DNA of 64,000 nt from Lysinibacillus irui. Its GTDB lineage: Bacteria; Bacillota; Bacilli; Bacillales_A; Planococcaceae. A program made the translations under genes and the position numbers. Location of the stretch: contig NZ_CP113527.1 of the NCBI RefSeq assembly GCF_028877475.1, positions 2,907,501-2,971,500 on the forward strand, in the 5' to 3' direction. The notes under the pieces are model-generated. The model was given only the letters and a program-made list of their open reading frames with translations. It was not told the DNA's origin and did not search any database. Shown here piece after piece: positions 8,751 to 18,007 of this stretch (the stretch's first letter is position 1; each line of letters begins with the position of its first letter).

Positions 8751-9242
8751 ATGGTATTTCGACCACCTTATCAATATCCTATGTATCCCGGTGGCATGAG
8801 AATGCCCATGCAAACACCACCACAAATGTCACCGCAGTCCTTTTACCAGCCTGGAGGCTTTCCTGTTCAACCACGAATTCCAGGCGGCTTTCCGATGGCT
8901 AATGGAATAGGTACCTTCGGAGGGCAAATGCCAACGCCACCTGTGCAGGAACCTTCTAAAATCGGTTCGTTCTTACAACAAGCAAATAGCTTATTCAATA
9001 CAGCTAAGACCTATACACCTTATATTCAACAAGCAATGCCGATGGTAAAAAATATACCCTCGCTATTAAAGTTATACAAAGGATTCCAAGGCCTTCCATC
9101 CGCTGGGTCAGCTAGCGCTGATACTGCAGGAAGTGATAAAAAAGCTTCAACTGGAAGTAGACGATCATCAAGGCAAAGTGCATCATATACGCCTCCTGAA
9201 CCACTTCCATCTAAACCACGTATCTTCCAACCACCTATGTAA
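8751..9242 (+). CDS. yqfQ: YqfQ/VrrA-like protein
   Basis: The first 75 residues are low complexity, rich in Pro, Gly, Met and Gln (YQYPMYPGGMRMPM type). A short conserved-looking segment follows (SKIGSFLQQANSLFNTAKTYTPYIQ), then a Ser/Ala/Lys-rich linker and a Pro-rich end. This matches the YqfQ-like family, known as VrrA in the anthrax group for its variable repeat region. Its place between cshB and ispH is the same as in B. subtilis. The function is unknown; the possible sigma-K promoter suggests expression in the late mother cell. The start ATG follows GAAAGGAGATC. Confidence 0.75.
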   Translation: MVFRPPYQYPMYPGGMRMPMQTPPQMSPQSFYQPGGFPVQPRIPGGFPMANGIGTFGGQMPTPPVQEPSKIGSFLQQANSLFNTAKTYTPYIQQAMPMVKNIPSLLKLYKGFQGLPSAGSASADTAGSDKKASTGSRRSSRQSASYTPPEPLPSKPRIFQPPM

Positions 9243-9315
9243 ATGAACGTTTCTTTGTATTCGCCGTCCCTGTCCGTTATAATGTAGATAGGTAAGCTTG
9301 AAAGGAGTCACAACC

Positions 9316-10284
9316 ATGCAAGTATTAAAAATTAATCCACGTGGCTATTGCTACGGTGTTGTTGATGCGATGGTCATCGCTCGGAATGCCGCACTTGATA
9401 AAACATTACCAAGACCTATCTACATTTTAGGGATGATTGTGCATAATAAACATGTCACAGATGCGTTTGAAAAGGACGGAATCATCACATTAGATGGTGA
9501 AAACCGCCTAGAAATTATTGAACAAGTTGAAACCGGTACTGTCATTTTCACAGCACATGGTGTTTCACCTGAAATTCGTGAGATTGCAAAGCGAAAAGGC
9601 TTAGTGTCCATTGATGCCACATGTCCTGATGTAACAGTTACCCACGATTTAATTCGTGAAAAATCGGCTGAAGGCTATGATATTATTTATATCGGAAAAA
9701 AAGGACATCCCGAACCAGAGGGGGCCATTGGGGTTGCGCCTGATCATGTCCACTTAGTACAGTCCTCAAACGATATTGATGCGTTAAATTTAACGAATGA
9801 TAAATTACTGGTGACAAATCAAACAACAATGAGCCAATGGGATGTTGCCCATTTAATGGATAGTTTAAAAGAAAAATTCCCTCATATCGAGGTACACAAA
9901 GAGATTTGTTTAGCGACACAGGTTCGTCAAGAAGCTGTCGCTCAGCAAGCTGGAGAAGCGGATTTACTCATCGTTGTGGGAGATCCTAAATCCAATAACT
10001 CAAACCGCTTAACACAAGTTTCCGTTGAAATTGCAGGAACACCATCCTATCGAATTGCGGATGTTTCGGAGCTTAAAATCGAATGGTTAAAAGGCATTAA
10101 TAAAGTGGCAGTTACAGCAGGTGCCTCAACGCCAACTCCAATTGTCAAAGAGGTTATTACTTTCCTTGAGCAATTCGATGAACATGATGCCGCTACACAT
10201 ATAATCAATCGTACGGTGACATTAGAGAAAATCTTACCAAAGATTAAAACACCGACACCAGTTGATAAAATTATGCCTTATTAA
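9316..10284 (+). CDS. ispH: 4-hydroxy-3-methylbut-2-enyl diphosphate reductase
   Basis: IspH is the last enzyme of the MEP pathway and makes IPP and DMAPP with a [4Fe-4S] cluster. The three cluster cysteines are visible in [16 protein letters not shown] and KEICLATQ, together with FTAHGVSPE and [11 protein letters not shown]. Length and sequence are those of the Bacillus-type enzyme. An in-frame TTG at 9298 lies before the ribosome binding site AAAGGAG; the ATG at 9316 follows it at proper spacing. A bidirectional terminator follows. Confidence 0.95.
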   Translation: MQVLKINPRGYCYGVVDAMVIARNAALDKTLPRPIYILGMIVHNKHVTDAFEKDGIITLDGENRLEIIEQVETGTVIFTAHGVSPEIREIAKRKGLVSIDATCPDVTVTHDLIREKSAEGYDIIYIGKKGHPEPEGAIGVAPDHVHLVQSSNDIDALNLTNDKLLVTNQTTMSQWDVAHLMDSLKEKFPHIEVHKEICLATQVRQEAVAQQAGEADLLIVVGDPKSNNSNRLTQVSVEIAGTPSYRIADVSELKIEWLKGINKVAVTAGASTPTPIVKEVITFLEQFDEHDAATHIINRTVTLEKILPKIKTPTPVDKIMPY

Positions 10285-10293
10285 TAAAAACAA

Positions 10294-10328
10294 AAAATCC
10301 TGATTGCTTTTTGGCCAATCAGGATTTT
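10294..10328. terminator. Bidirectional terminator between ispH and dctR
   Basis: AAAATCCTGATTG (10294-10306) pairs perfectly with CAATCAGGATTTT (10316-10328), serving both convergent genes. Confidence 0.85.
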
Positions 10329-10330
10329 CT

Positions 10331-11032
10331 TTATTTACTAAAATAATAGTTTATAGGTCGCCCAATACCTCCATAATGGACATCCATTGTAATTTCTTCT
10401 TGTTTCTCTAAATAGTCTAAATATCTTCTTGCGGTGACACGAGCAATTCCTACACCACTTGCTACGTCTTCTGCAGATGCACCATCGACCGAATGTAAAA
10501 AGTGCACAACCTTTTCAAGCGTTGTACGATTAAAGCCTTTCGGAAGATTATTTTCCGACCCTAGCGGAGCTGATTGTTCCACGTTAGTTTGCCCATCACG
10601 ATAATGAAATAATTGATCCAATTCCCGCTGTGTGAGTTCCTGATCTGATTGTGTTTGCTTCTTAAAACGTAAATAATTATCAAGCGTACCTTTGACCCGT
10701 TCAAATGAAAAGGGCTTCATAATATAATCAAAGACACCTAGATGCAGTACTTGTTTCACTGTCTCCATATCATTCGCAGCCGTGACGGTAATAACATCCA
10801 CTGGTAGGTCTAGTTCACGTATTTTTCGTAAGCTCGTAATGCCATCTTGCTCTGGCATAAAAATATCCATAAAGATTAAATCAGGCTGATGGTGACGTAT
10901 TTGCGTAATGCCTTCAAGACCGTTAGATGCTTGTCCAATCACTTGAAAATGTTCAACCTTTTCAATAAATTGACGATTAACCTCTCGTACCATCGGATCA
11001 TCCTCAATTAATAATACTTTGATCTGCAACAC
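10331..11032 (-). CDS. dctR: C4-dicarboxylate response regulator DctR
   Basis: This 233-residue regulator has a receiver domain with acidic pair D11/D12, phosphoacceptor Asp56 (LIFMDIFMP) and Lys106 (YIMKPF). A C-terminal winged helix of the CitB/DcuR type spans about residues 165-220. It is encoded directly after a DctS-type kinase and opposite dctB-dctP, the same locus as in B. subtilis, where DctSR activates the dicarboxylate carrier. It therefore probably responds to succinate, fumarate or malate and acts in the dctB-dctP intergenic regions. Confidence 0.88.
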   Translation of the reverse strand: MLQIKVLLIEDDPMVREVNRQFIEKVEHFQVIGQASNGLEGITQIRHHQPDLIFMDIFMPEQDGITSLRKIRELDLPVDVITVTAANDMETVKQVLHLGVFDYIMKPFSFERVKGTLDNYLRFKKQTQSDQELTQRELDQLFHYRDGQTNVEQSAPLGSENNLPKGFNRTTLEKVVHFLHSVDGASAEDVASGVGIARVTARRYLDYLEKQEEITMDVHYGGIGRPINYYFSK

Positions 11033-11047
11033 TGTCCGTCCTCCCTG

Positions 11048-12649
11048 TTATGCATAATAAAAGGTTATTAAAAAACTCGTTCCTTTGTTAGGTTCACTGA
11101 TGACTTCGATATCACCCTGTCCTTTTTCAATGATTTCCTTTATTAAAAATAACCCTATTCCTCGGTCTTTTTGCTCTTTTGTAGAATAACCATTATCAAA
11201 TATGTGCTGCTTGATTTCCTCCGTCATGCCTATACCATTATCGGTTACTAAAATAGCTAAGACATCATCGTCTTCATCCACTGAAACATGAATCACTTTC
11301 TCTTCAACTTGTGCATCCTTTAAAGCATCAAAAGCATTTTCTATTAAATTACCAAATAGAATAACAAAATCATGATGATCCAAGTTAGGTGGGAATGACG
11401 TTAAGCGACTTTCACGATCAACTTCCAGACGAATTCCTTGTTCCTTTGCATAGGAAATTTTACTAAGCAAAAGCCCTGAAATATTTTCATTTTTTATACG
11501 TTCATTTAAAAAGTTGGTGATTTCATCGTGTTCTTCTTTTACTTGCGTTAAGTATGACAAAGCCTGTTCATGATGTCCAAGCTGTAAAAGACCAGCTATA
11601 GTATGCAGTTTATTTTTATGCTCATGTGTTTGCACACGAAGTGCTTGTACAAATGCCCTGACACCTGTTAATTCTTCAGCAAGCTTTTTCACTTCCGTAC
11701 GATCTTTAAACATTGCCACTGCCCCGACGGTTTTTCCGTTGACTTGAATCGGAATACGATTACTCATAATACTATGATTATTAATATAGAGTTCACGGTT
11801 AAATAATGGTTGATCTAGCTCCAAAATTTCAGGAAGTCGAGTATCAGGAAGGACATGAAAAATTTTCTGACCAATTAGTGCAGATGGTTTTTCATGTACA
11901 CCTAATATGTCACATGCTTTTTCATTAAAAATCGTTATCGTCAAATCATTGTCGATGGCAATGATTCCTTCATGCATGGCATTAAACGTTTCTGTCCGTT
12001 CTACATACATTTTGGCAATTTCATGAGGCTCTAATCCAAACATTTGTTTTTTCATATGAAGCCCTAATGTACGCGCACCCCACGCACTAAAGATTAATGA
12101 TAAGATGACAGTAATGATAAGCTCTGTTTGCATTGATTGCAGCAATTCTACAACGGTAAGAACACTGTAACCAACTATCGTAACACCAATTTGTTGTCCC
12201 TTATTATTCATAATCGGTACAAATGCTCGAACCATATCACCATGTCCCCCATGAGCGATTGACGTATAATAATGCTCTGAAAAAGCAGCGTTTAAATCAC
12301 CAGATTGGGATATTCGTCCAAGCTCCTCGCTATTTGGATGAGAGTATTTGCGTCTTTGCATATCTAAAACAACAATATACTTCGCCCCATTTATATCACG
12401 GATTTCTTCAACTATTGGGTTAATATGTTGTATCGCCTCATTAAAATTTTTATCGGTTATATAGGTTTTTATTTCGGGAAGCTGTGAGACGGTTTTTGCC
12501 ACAAGTAATGCTTGATCACTAAGTTGGGTCTTTTGTTCATTCATCACAAACCCCAACAAAAAAGTGCCACCAATACTAAAGGAAAGCATCAGAATAAAAA
12601 AAGTCAGCGACATAATTTTTCTCTGCATAGATAACTTTTGAAATATCAA
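11048..12649 (-). CDS. dctS: C4-dicarboxylate sensor histidine kinase DctS
   Basis: This 533-residue kinase has a transmembrane helix at about 13-35, an extracytoplasmic Cache-like domain to about 165, a second helix at about 170-190 and a PAS domain at about 215-320. A SpoB-type dimerisation region follows, with THEHKNKLHTIAGLL (His342 as probable phosphoacceptor), then an HATPase domain with ENAFDAL and DNGIGM. This is the CitA/DcuS class that senses di- and tricarboxylates. The start is TTG, eight bases after AGGAGGGAGG. It lies 15 bases upstream of dctR and is divergent from dctB. Confidence 0.88.
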   Translation of the reverse strand: MIFQKLSMQRKIMSLTFFILMLSFSIGGTFLLGFVMNEQKTQLSDQALLVAKTVSQLPEIKTYITDKNFNEAIQHINPIVEEIRDINGAKYIVVLDMQRRKYSHPNSEELGRISQSGDLNAAFSEHYYTSIAHGGHGDMVRAFVPIMNNKGQQIGVTIVGYSVLTVVELLQSMQTELIITVILSLIFSAWGARTLGLHMKKQMFGLEPHEIAKMYVERTETFNAMHEGIIAIDNDLTITIFNEKACDILGVHEKPSALIGQKIFHVLPDTRLPEILELDQPLFNRELYINNHSIMSNRIPIQVNGKTVGAVAMFKDRTEVKKLAEELTGVRAFVQALRVQTHEHKNKLHTIAGLLQLGHHEQALSYLTQVKEEHDEITNFLNERIKNENISGLLLSKISYAKEQGIRLEVDRESRLTSFPPNLDHHDFVILFGNLIENAFDALKDAQVEEKVIHVSVDEDDDVLAILVTDNGIGMTEEIKQHIFDNGYSTKEQKDRGIGLFLIKEIIEKGQGDIEVISEPNKGTSFLITFYYA

Positions 12650-12740
12650 AATGATTGCCTCCCTCCTACTATATTTTAGCTTACTCCATATGTTAGAATA
12701 ACAAAAACATCAGAAAATACGAATTAATTGGGTGTATTCA

Positions 12741-13790
12741 ATGAAAAAATTTATTATTGGAACGATTGTAACCGTCTTTGTTTTAATCGTAGCAATCAGT
12801 GTTCAGCAAGGATTACTCTTTGCTAAACCGCTTCCCTATGATGATGAGCAAAAGGGCTTAGACTCACAAATTACTATTCATTTAAGTCATGTGGTAGCCG
12901 AAAATACCCCAAAAGGACAGGCAGCCAATAAATTTGCTGAGTTAGTAGAAGAGAAAACAAACGGGAAAGTCAAAGTCCATGTGTACTCAAATTCCTCTTT
13001 ATTTAATGATGAAAATGAGTTTCAGGCCTTACAAAAGGGTGACGTGGAAATGATTATCCCCACTTTTTCGAAGATGACCGCATATGTGCCTAATTGGCAG
13101 GTGCTTGATTTACCGTATCTGTTTAATACAGATGAGGAAGTACAGGAAGTCCTGACAGGTTCTATTGGGGAACAATTAGTAAACGAGCTAGAACCGTTTC
13201 ATATTAAGGGATTGGGCTTTTGGTACAATGGCTTTAAGCATTTAACGTCTGTCGACCAACCCATTCATACATTTGAAGATTTACAGGGCTTACGTATACG
13301 AACAATGCCAAGTAAAATTTTAGAAAAACAATTCGAAGTAATGAAAGCAACACCAATTCCCCTTTCTTTTAGTGAGGTTTTTACAGATTTAGAAAAAAAC
13401 GCAATTGATGCACAAGAAAATACAGCCTCTAATATTTACTCTAAAGGGTTTTACAAAGTACAAAAGCATATGACGATCACTCAGCATGGAATTTTAGGCT
13501 ATGCTGTCTTAATGAACGAAACATTTTGGAACTCTCTACCTGTAAAAATCCAACATCAATTGATTTCTGCAATGAAAGAGACAACAGAATGGCAATTTGA
13601 TCAGGCAATACTTATGAATGAAAAAGATATGGAAAAGCTCAAACAGCAAGCTGATTTTACTGTTTATACGATGAGCCCTTCAGAAAGACAGCGTTTTAAA
13701 GAGCAGCTAGCCCCTGTCTACGATTTTTATAAAACTCATATACAAAATGATCATGTTTTATCCAAGATAGAAAAGATTGTTACTCCCTAA
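12741..13790 (+). CDS. dctB: Periplasmic-type dicarboxylate-binding protein DctB
   Basis: After an N-terminal membrane segment or signal (about residues 4-24), the protein has the fold of TRAP-transporter DctP receptors: HVVAENTPKGQAANKFAE, the LRIRTMPSKI region that holds the carboxylate-binding Arg, and DAQENTASNIYS. No TRAP membrane subunits are encoded here. In B. subtilis the equivalent DctB works with DctS and the carrier as a sensor component rather than a TRAP transporter, and the arrangement here is the same. A GTG at 12732 is also in frame, but the ATG at 12741 is better placed after GGGTG. Confidence 0.85.
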   Translation: MKKFIIGTIVTVFVLIVAISVQQGLLFAKPLPYDDEQKGLDSQITIHLSHVVAENTPKGQAANKFAELVEEKTNGKVKVHVYSNSSLFNDENEFQALQKGDVEMIIPTFSKMTAYVPNWQVLDLPYLFNTDEEVQEVLTGSIGEQLVNELEPFHIKGLGFWYNGFKHLTSVDQPIHTFEDLQGLRIRTMPSKILEKQFEVMKATPIPLSFSEVFTDLEKNAIDAQENTASNIYSKGFYKVQKHMTITQHGILGYAVLMNETFWNSLPVKIQHQLISAMKETTEWQFDQAILMNEKDMEKLKQQADFTVYTMSPSERQRFKEQLAPVYDFYKTHIQNDHVLSKIEKIVTP

Positions 13791-13811
13791 TACTTTTGGT
13801 CATTAATGATT

Positions 13812-13839
13812 AATCCTTACAAATAGTAAGGATTTTTTC
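13812..13839 (+). terminator. dctB terminator
   Basis: AATCCTTAC (13812-13820) pairs with GTAAGGATT (13826-13834), followed by T. dctP therefore has its own promoter. Confidence 0.8.
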
Positions 13840-14006
13840 TTTTGTATTATAATAGATTACCTATTTCCAAAACTACTATAAAACAGCTACAAACCCTTGC
13901 TATTCTTGCCTTTATCTCCCCGTCACTCAAAAATGAACAAAATGAACAATAGAAACTTTACGGTCATAAAAACTATTGTCGGAAAATTTCAGCTATGATA
14001 ACCACA

Positions 14007-14020
14007 TGAAAGCGTTCACA
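14007..14020 (+). promoter_or_regulatory. cre site (CcpA operator) before dctP
   Basis: TGAAAGCGTTCACA matches the Bacillus cre consensus TGWAANCGNTNWCA at every position. It lies 34-47 bases upstream of the dctP start and just downstream of a possible -10 TATGAT (13994-13999). This position is suited to CcpA repression by blocking the promoter or elongation when preferred sugars are present. Confidence 0.8.
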
Positions 14021-14053
14021 CAATAGCCATAGTTGTTATAGGGGGAAAACTAT

Positions 14054-15313
14054 ATGCGTATAAATTTTAAAAACTTAACGGTGCAAGTATTGATTGCCAT
14101 TGTGCTAGGTATCCTAGTCGGAGCAATATTCCCAGAATTCGGTGCGAAGCTAAAAATACTTGCAGATATCTTTATCAAATTAATCAAAATGTTAATTGCA
14201 CCTATTATCTTCCTAACTGTTGTAATAGGTATTGGTAGTATGGGTGATGTAAAAAAGGTTGGAAAAATTGGGGGAAAAGCTTTAATTTATTTTGAAATTG
14301 TTTCAACCTTCGCTCTTGCAATCGGCCTAATCGTCGTAAATATCGTTCAGCCAGGTAAAGGTTTTAATACAGAGGCTGCCAATGGGGCTGATGTCTCTCA
14401 ATATACAGAGGCTGCCGCAGCAGAGCATGGCTTAGGGGCTTTTATTATGCAAATTATTCCTGAGAATGTCGTTGGGGCATTAGCGAATGGTGAATTATTA
14501 CCTGTTTTATTCTCTGCCGTTTTATTTGGACTAGCTGCTGCAGCTATTGGGGAGCCTGCTAAGCCTGTTATTAAATTTTTTGAGCAAGTAGCAGATATCT
14601 TCTTTAAAATCGTTAACATGGTCATGAAAATTTCTCCTATTGGTGCATTCGGTGCCATGAGCTATACAATCGGTAACTTTGGTATTAAATCACTCGGAAA
14701 CTTAGGATTTTTAATGCTATCTGTTTATATTACGATGTTTATTTTTATCGTTGTGATTATTGGCTTGATTACACATTACTTTGGCTTTAGTATTTTTAAA
14801 TTTATTAAATACATTAAAGAGGAAATTTTTATCGTTATTGGGACTTCTTCATCAGAATCGGCCTTACCTTCTATGATGCGTAAACTGGAAAATTACGGTT
14901 GTTCTAAGCAAGTAGTCGGACTTGTTGTACCAACAGGCTATTCATTTAACTTAGATGGAACTTCCATTTACTTATCAATGGCTGCCATCTTTATTGCACA
15001 AGCGTACGGTGTGGATTTAGATATTTGGCATCAGATTACGTTATTAGCCATCTTAATGCTCACTTCTAAAGGAGCAGCGGGTGTAACAGGCTCTGGCTTT
15101 ATTACACTAGCCGCAACATTGGCAGCATTTCCGATGATCCCAGTAGAAGGGATTGCCCTATTGATCGGAGTAGATCGTTTTATGTCAGAGGCACGTGCTG
15201 TCACAAACCTAATTGGTAATGGCGTAGCTACGGTAGTTGTTTCAAAAATGGAAAAAGAATTTGATACAGAGCAAGAAAAGCGTGCTCTTTCTGGGCACAC
15301 TCAAATGCCATAA
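14054..15313 (+). CDS. dctP: C4-dicarboxylate:cation symporter
   Basis: This 419-residue membrane protein of the DAACS (glutamate/dicarboxylate:cation symporter) family has eight or so hydrophobic segments, the re-entrant serine-rich GTSSSESALP, the NLDGTSIY motif and a late DRFMSEARAVTNLIGNGVA that carries substrate and cation ligands. It would import succinate, fumarate or malate with protons or sodium. Context (dctB, dctS, dctR) gives the dicarboxylate assignment over glutamate. The start ATG follows AGGGGGAAAACT. Regulation by DctSR and, through the cre site, by CcpA is likely. Confidence 0.92.
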   Translation: MRINFKNLTVQVLIAIVLGILVGAIFPEFGAKLKILADIFIKLIKMLIAPIIFLTVVIGIGSMGDVKKVGKIGGKALIYFEIVSTFALAIGLIVVNIVQPGKGFNTEAANGADVSQYTEAAAAEHGLGAFIMQIIPENVVGALANGELLPVLFSAVLFGLAAAAIGEPAKPVIKFFEQVADIFFKIVNMVMKISPIGAFGAMSYTIGNFGIKSLGNLGFLMLSVYITMFIFIVVIIGLITHYFGFSIFKFIKYIKEEIFIVIGTSSSESALPSMMRKLENYGCSKQVVGLVVPTGYSFNLDGTSIYLSMAAIFIAQAYGVDLDIWHQITLLAILMLTSKGAAGVTGSGFITLAATLAAFPMIPVEGIALLIGVDRFMSEARAVTNLIGNGVATVVVSKMEKEFDTEQEKRALSGHTQMP

Positions 15314-15318
15314 ATTTA

Positions 15319-15374
15319 AACAGGCTGCTGAAAGCGAAATAAAAATTCGCTATTTCAGCAGCCTGTTCATTTTT
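15319..15374 (+). terminator. dctP terminator
   Basis: AACAGGCTGCTGAAA (15319-15333) pairs with TTTCAGCAGCCTGTT (15353-15367), with a further inner GCGAA/TTCGC pairing, and is followed by a T-rich stretch. Confidence 0.8.
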
Positions 15375-15458
15375 AGATGATTCAACTTTTCACGAGGTAA
15401 GCTGATAAAAGATAAAGTAATTTTATCTGTTCGGCTTCTAAAAGATAGCTCTTTTCAT

Positions 15459-15505
15459 GAAACCTCCTCAACTGCTTACTCGTATAGATAATGACTGGAG
15501 GTTTC
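15459..15505 (+). promoter_or_regulatory. Inverted repeat that would sequester the Shine-Dalgarno sequence
   Basis: GAAACCTCC (15459-15467) is the exact complement of GGAGGTTTC (15497-15505), which contains the ribosome binding site of the following gene. Pairing across a 29-base loop would hide GGAGG. The second arm is followed by only three T, so it is a poor terminator. Confidence 0.4.
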
Positions 15506-15508
15506 TTT

Positions 15509-16045
15509 ATGGCAATATTTACACTTACGTATCCTAAAGCTTTGAAAAGCTTTACCCATATTCCAATCGTGAATGAACAAAATGAAACAATATGTGTGCT
15601 TCAAAAAGTAGAGCGTTCCTCTGCCGGCAAAGTACTGAATGCTGTTTTGCTAGTAGCAGCACAGCAAACATTGCCTTATCGTTATGAAACGCGATCTACA
15701 TTAGGTGCACCCCTTTTTCAAGTACAATCTACCCTATTAACAAAAGGAGTCAGCCATCAAATTGTGATGCCTGATGGTAGTTTGATACCGATTCAACGGA
15801 AAACAGTCCAATTATTGGAATCCTCTTATTCATTTACAATGGACGATTTAGACTTTCGGTTTGAAAAGGATTTTACTTCTACCGCTTATCTATATTGCAA
15901 TAATGAAAAGATTGCTAGTGCTAGTCCTATTGAAACGGAGTTAGTACGAACAGGTATACAGTTTAAGCTTTTCCAGGCAGATGATATGCACTTTGTTGCA
16001 CTCCTTGCAACTCTTTATCAAGCACTTTTTGCCATTACTACATAG
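15509..16045 (+). CDS. Uncharacterised beta-rich protein
   Basis: I do not recognise this 178-residue protein with certainty. It has no signal peptide and alternates short hydrophobic and polar stretches through its length (IFTLTYPKALK, ICVLQKVERS, LFQVQSTLL, DFRFEKDFTSTAYLYC), which suggests a beta-barrel. The pattern recalls the tubby C-terminal/LURP-one-like fold. The last 20 residues are hydrophobic. The ATG at 15491 lies upstream of the GGAGG ribosome binding site, so the ATG at 15509 is taken. It has its own leader and terminator and seems monocistronic. Confidence 0.6.
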   Translation: MAIFTLTYPKALKSFTHIPIVNEQNETICVLQKVERSSAGKVLNAVLLVAAQQTLPYRYETRSTLGAPLFQVQSTLLTKGVSHQIVMPDGSLIPIQRKTVQLLESSYSFTMDDLDFRFEKDFTSTAYLYCNNEKIASASPIETELVRTGIQFKLFQADDMHFVALLATLYQALFAITT

Positions 16046-16062
16046 TTTGCAGATGTAAATAT

Positions 16063-16101
16063 GACAAAGGTATCGACGAATAGACTCTCGATGCCTTTGT
16101 C
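16063..16101. terminator. Hairpin between convergent genes
   Basis: GACAAAGGTATCGA (16063-16076) pairs with TCGATGCCTTTGTC (16088-16101), with one G-T. Its T tracts are weak on both sides, but it lies between two convergent stops and probably terminates both. Confidence 0.6.
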
Positions 16102-16121
16102 ATAGATCCTCTTTTACATGA

Positions 16122-16748
16122 TTAATTTATTTTTTGACGTTGCGCATTTAATATATTAATGACATAAGAATTATTTTGTGAAGCATTCGCTTGTACAATT
16201 TTTTTAATGGCTTCTTCTATCCCTATTGCTAACTGAATTCCTTCATGACTGGCGCCTTTTATCGTAGTTTGAATCGTAATAGTCGTTCGATTTTCAATGA
16301 CTAAGTATTCGTATACATCAAAGTCTTCTAAACCTGCGATTAGCTCTTCCATCAACAGGTTGATATCATCCCCTATTTTCTTGTTGTCATCGCGCAACGA
16401 GGTAAACTCCCATCTTTCAAAAACGATGGGATAGTTTTTTAAAGGAGACGATTTAATTGCATTTTTGGCAATAGACTCCATATCTTTTTTGACCGTCTGC
16501 AAATAATCTTCTGTGCCGACTACTTGGATTACCAATTCCTTCTCTTCAGTCGTTTTAACATCAATCCCGACATACTTTTCAAGTAGCTTCTCCTTTAATC
16601 GAGAAAGGCTTAACTCTTCATTCGTAATAGGTGGTTGCTCCCCTTTATTTGCTACTGACTTATCATCTACTACTAATTTATCAAACAGGATTAGTATAGC
16701 TATTATCACCACTAACAACCCTATAACAAGCCCAAACCTTCTAACCAT
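16122..16748 (-). CDS. Membrane-anchored protein of unknown function
   Basis: The 208-residue protein begins with a basic residue pair and one hydrophobic helix (about residues 5-22), then an exposed domain rich in charged residues and alternating beta/alpha patterning. No lipobox and no catalytic motif were seen. The topology suggests a domain outside the membrane attached by an N-terminal anchor. The start ATG follows AGGAGGGATTCA. I do not recognise a family, and neighbours give no clue. Confidence 0.55.
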   Translation of the reverse strand: MVRRFGLVIGLLVVIIAILILFDKLVVDDKSVANKGEQPPITNEELSLSRLKEKLLEKYVGIDVKTTEEKELVIQVVGTEDYLQTVKKDMESIAKNAIKSSPLKNYPIVFERWEFTSLRDDNKKIGDDINLLMEELIAGLEDFDVYEYLVIENRTTITIQTTIKGASHEGIQLAIGIEEAIKKIVQANASQNNSYVINILNAQRQKIN

Positions 16749-17007
16749 TGAATCCCTCCTGATAGGAAGGTATGACCCTTACTACTTCAATATTCACTTT
16801 TTTATAGGGATTCAGCAGATGCAGTGCGAGGTGTTGTAAAGAGAAATGTCTCCCTCAACGACTAGCTAGTCATTGTATTGCTTACTTTTCCTGATATATT
16901 CCGGGACGCGAAATAAATTCGCTTAATTTTGTCCATTTTATGTCAAGCTTTTCAAAAAGGAGTACACTAAAAAGGTAGTAATTCTAATATTTTGGAGGGT
17001 GTTTTAT

Positions 17008-17187
17008 ATGGACACAAAAGCAGCGGATATTAAAAATATACTGACATTAAATCTACTCGTACAAATTTTAGAGGAACGTGGCATTATGACAGATAAAGAA
17101 TTAAAAGAACGCCTTACCAATACAGTTAAACTATCTTCTATGGAAAATGATTTAAAAGAAAAAGTTATTGAAGAAATTAAGCATTAA
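17008..17187 (+). CDS. Small helical protein of unknown function
   Basis: This 59-residue protein is predicted to be all helix and highly charged (ADIKNILTLNLLVQILEERGI, then KELKERLTN). It has no membrane segment or Cys. The ATG at 17008 lies nine bases after GGAGG; an in-frame GTG at 16999 overlaps that site and is unlikely. The good ribosome binding site and terminator support a real gene. Confidence 0.6.
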   Translation: MDTKAADIKNILTLNLLVQILEERGIMTDKELKERLTNTVKLSSMENDLKEKVIEEIKH

Positions 17188-17203
17188 TGTGTGTTATCAC
17201 ATC

Positions 17204-17257
17204 AAAAAACGACCGCTTCCATAATGATACCATCTTTGAAAGGGGTCGTTTTTTTCA
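17204..17257. terminator. Bidirectional terminator
   Basis: AAAAAACGACC (17204-17214) pairs with GGTCGTTTTTT (17244-17254). It serves the small helical gene and the convergent FMN reductase. Confidence 0.75.
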
Positions 17258-17266
17258 TAATAATAC

Positions 17267-17806
17267 TTAAGATCGAATTGTTTTTAAAGCTGTTGACCAA
17301 GGAATGAGCTGATCTAACATTTGGTGAACAGAATCTGCTTGCACCTCTTTTGGTTTAAAGACAGAGCCATTTTCAAAATCAGTAAATAATGATAATGCCG
17401 GATGAACTCGAACATCTGCCACTAGTAGTTCTCCAAGAATGCCTCGTAAATGTTCAGCAGCACGTGCACCTCCAACAGAACCATAGGAGACAATACCAGC
17501 AGCTTTATTATTCCATTCTACTCGTAAATAATCTAATGCATTTTTTAATGCACCCGTAATGGAATGATTGTATTCCGCAACGATAAAGACAAAGCCGTCA
17601 CATGCTGCTACTTTTTCTGACCATGCAGCTACACCTGAAGTATCTCCACCTGGTTCTCCTAAAAATGGTAATTTAAAATCTGCAATATCAATGATTTCAT
17701 ACTCTGCATCACGGCGTTTTTCGGCAACTTCCTTCACCCATGTGCCAACCTGTGGGCTTACACGCCCCTCTCGCGTACTTCCTAAAATAATACCAATTTT
17801 CAACAT
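17267..17806 (-). CDS. NADPH-dependent FMN reductase family protein
   Basis: This flavodoxin-like protein of 179 residues has the FMN phosphate loop GSTREGR (residues 9-15) and the EYNHSITGALKNALDYL segment that contacts the flavin in NADPH-dependent FMN reductases, azoreductases and quinone reductases. The physiological substrate cannot be told. The frame runs 27 codons further upstream, but the ATG at 17806 follows GGGGAGAATTTAT and gives the family start MLKIGIILGSTR. Confidence 0.85.
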   Translation of the reverse strand: MLKIGIILGSTREGRVSPQVGTWVKEVAEKRRDAEYEIIDIADFKLPFLGEPGGDTSGVAAWSEKVAACDGFVFIVAEYNHSITGALKNALDYLRVEWNNKAAGIVSYGSVGGARAAEHLRGILGELLVADVRVHPALSLFTDFENGSVFKPKEVQADSVHQMLDQLIPWSTALKTIRS

Positions 17807-18007
17807 ATAAATTCTCCCCACTTCATCCTTTATTGTGACTATTCTCGCTTCCTGTACGCGATTGCCACTCATAACCATTTTGGTCAAGAAAATAGTCCAT
17901 TAATCATCACTACTCTAGGAATTGCAAGTATTATCTTCAATTCAAGATTAAATTAACATAATTCTTTATTTTCTGTCAATTATTTATATTAGAGGGGTAG
18001 AGAGCAT

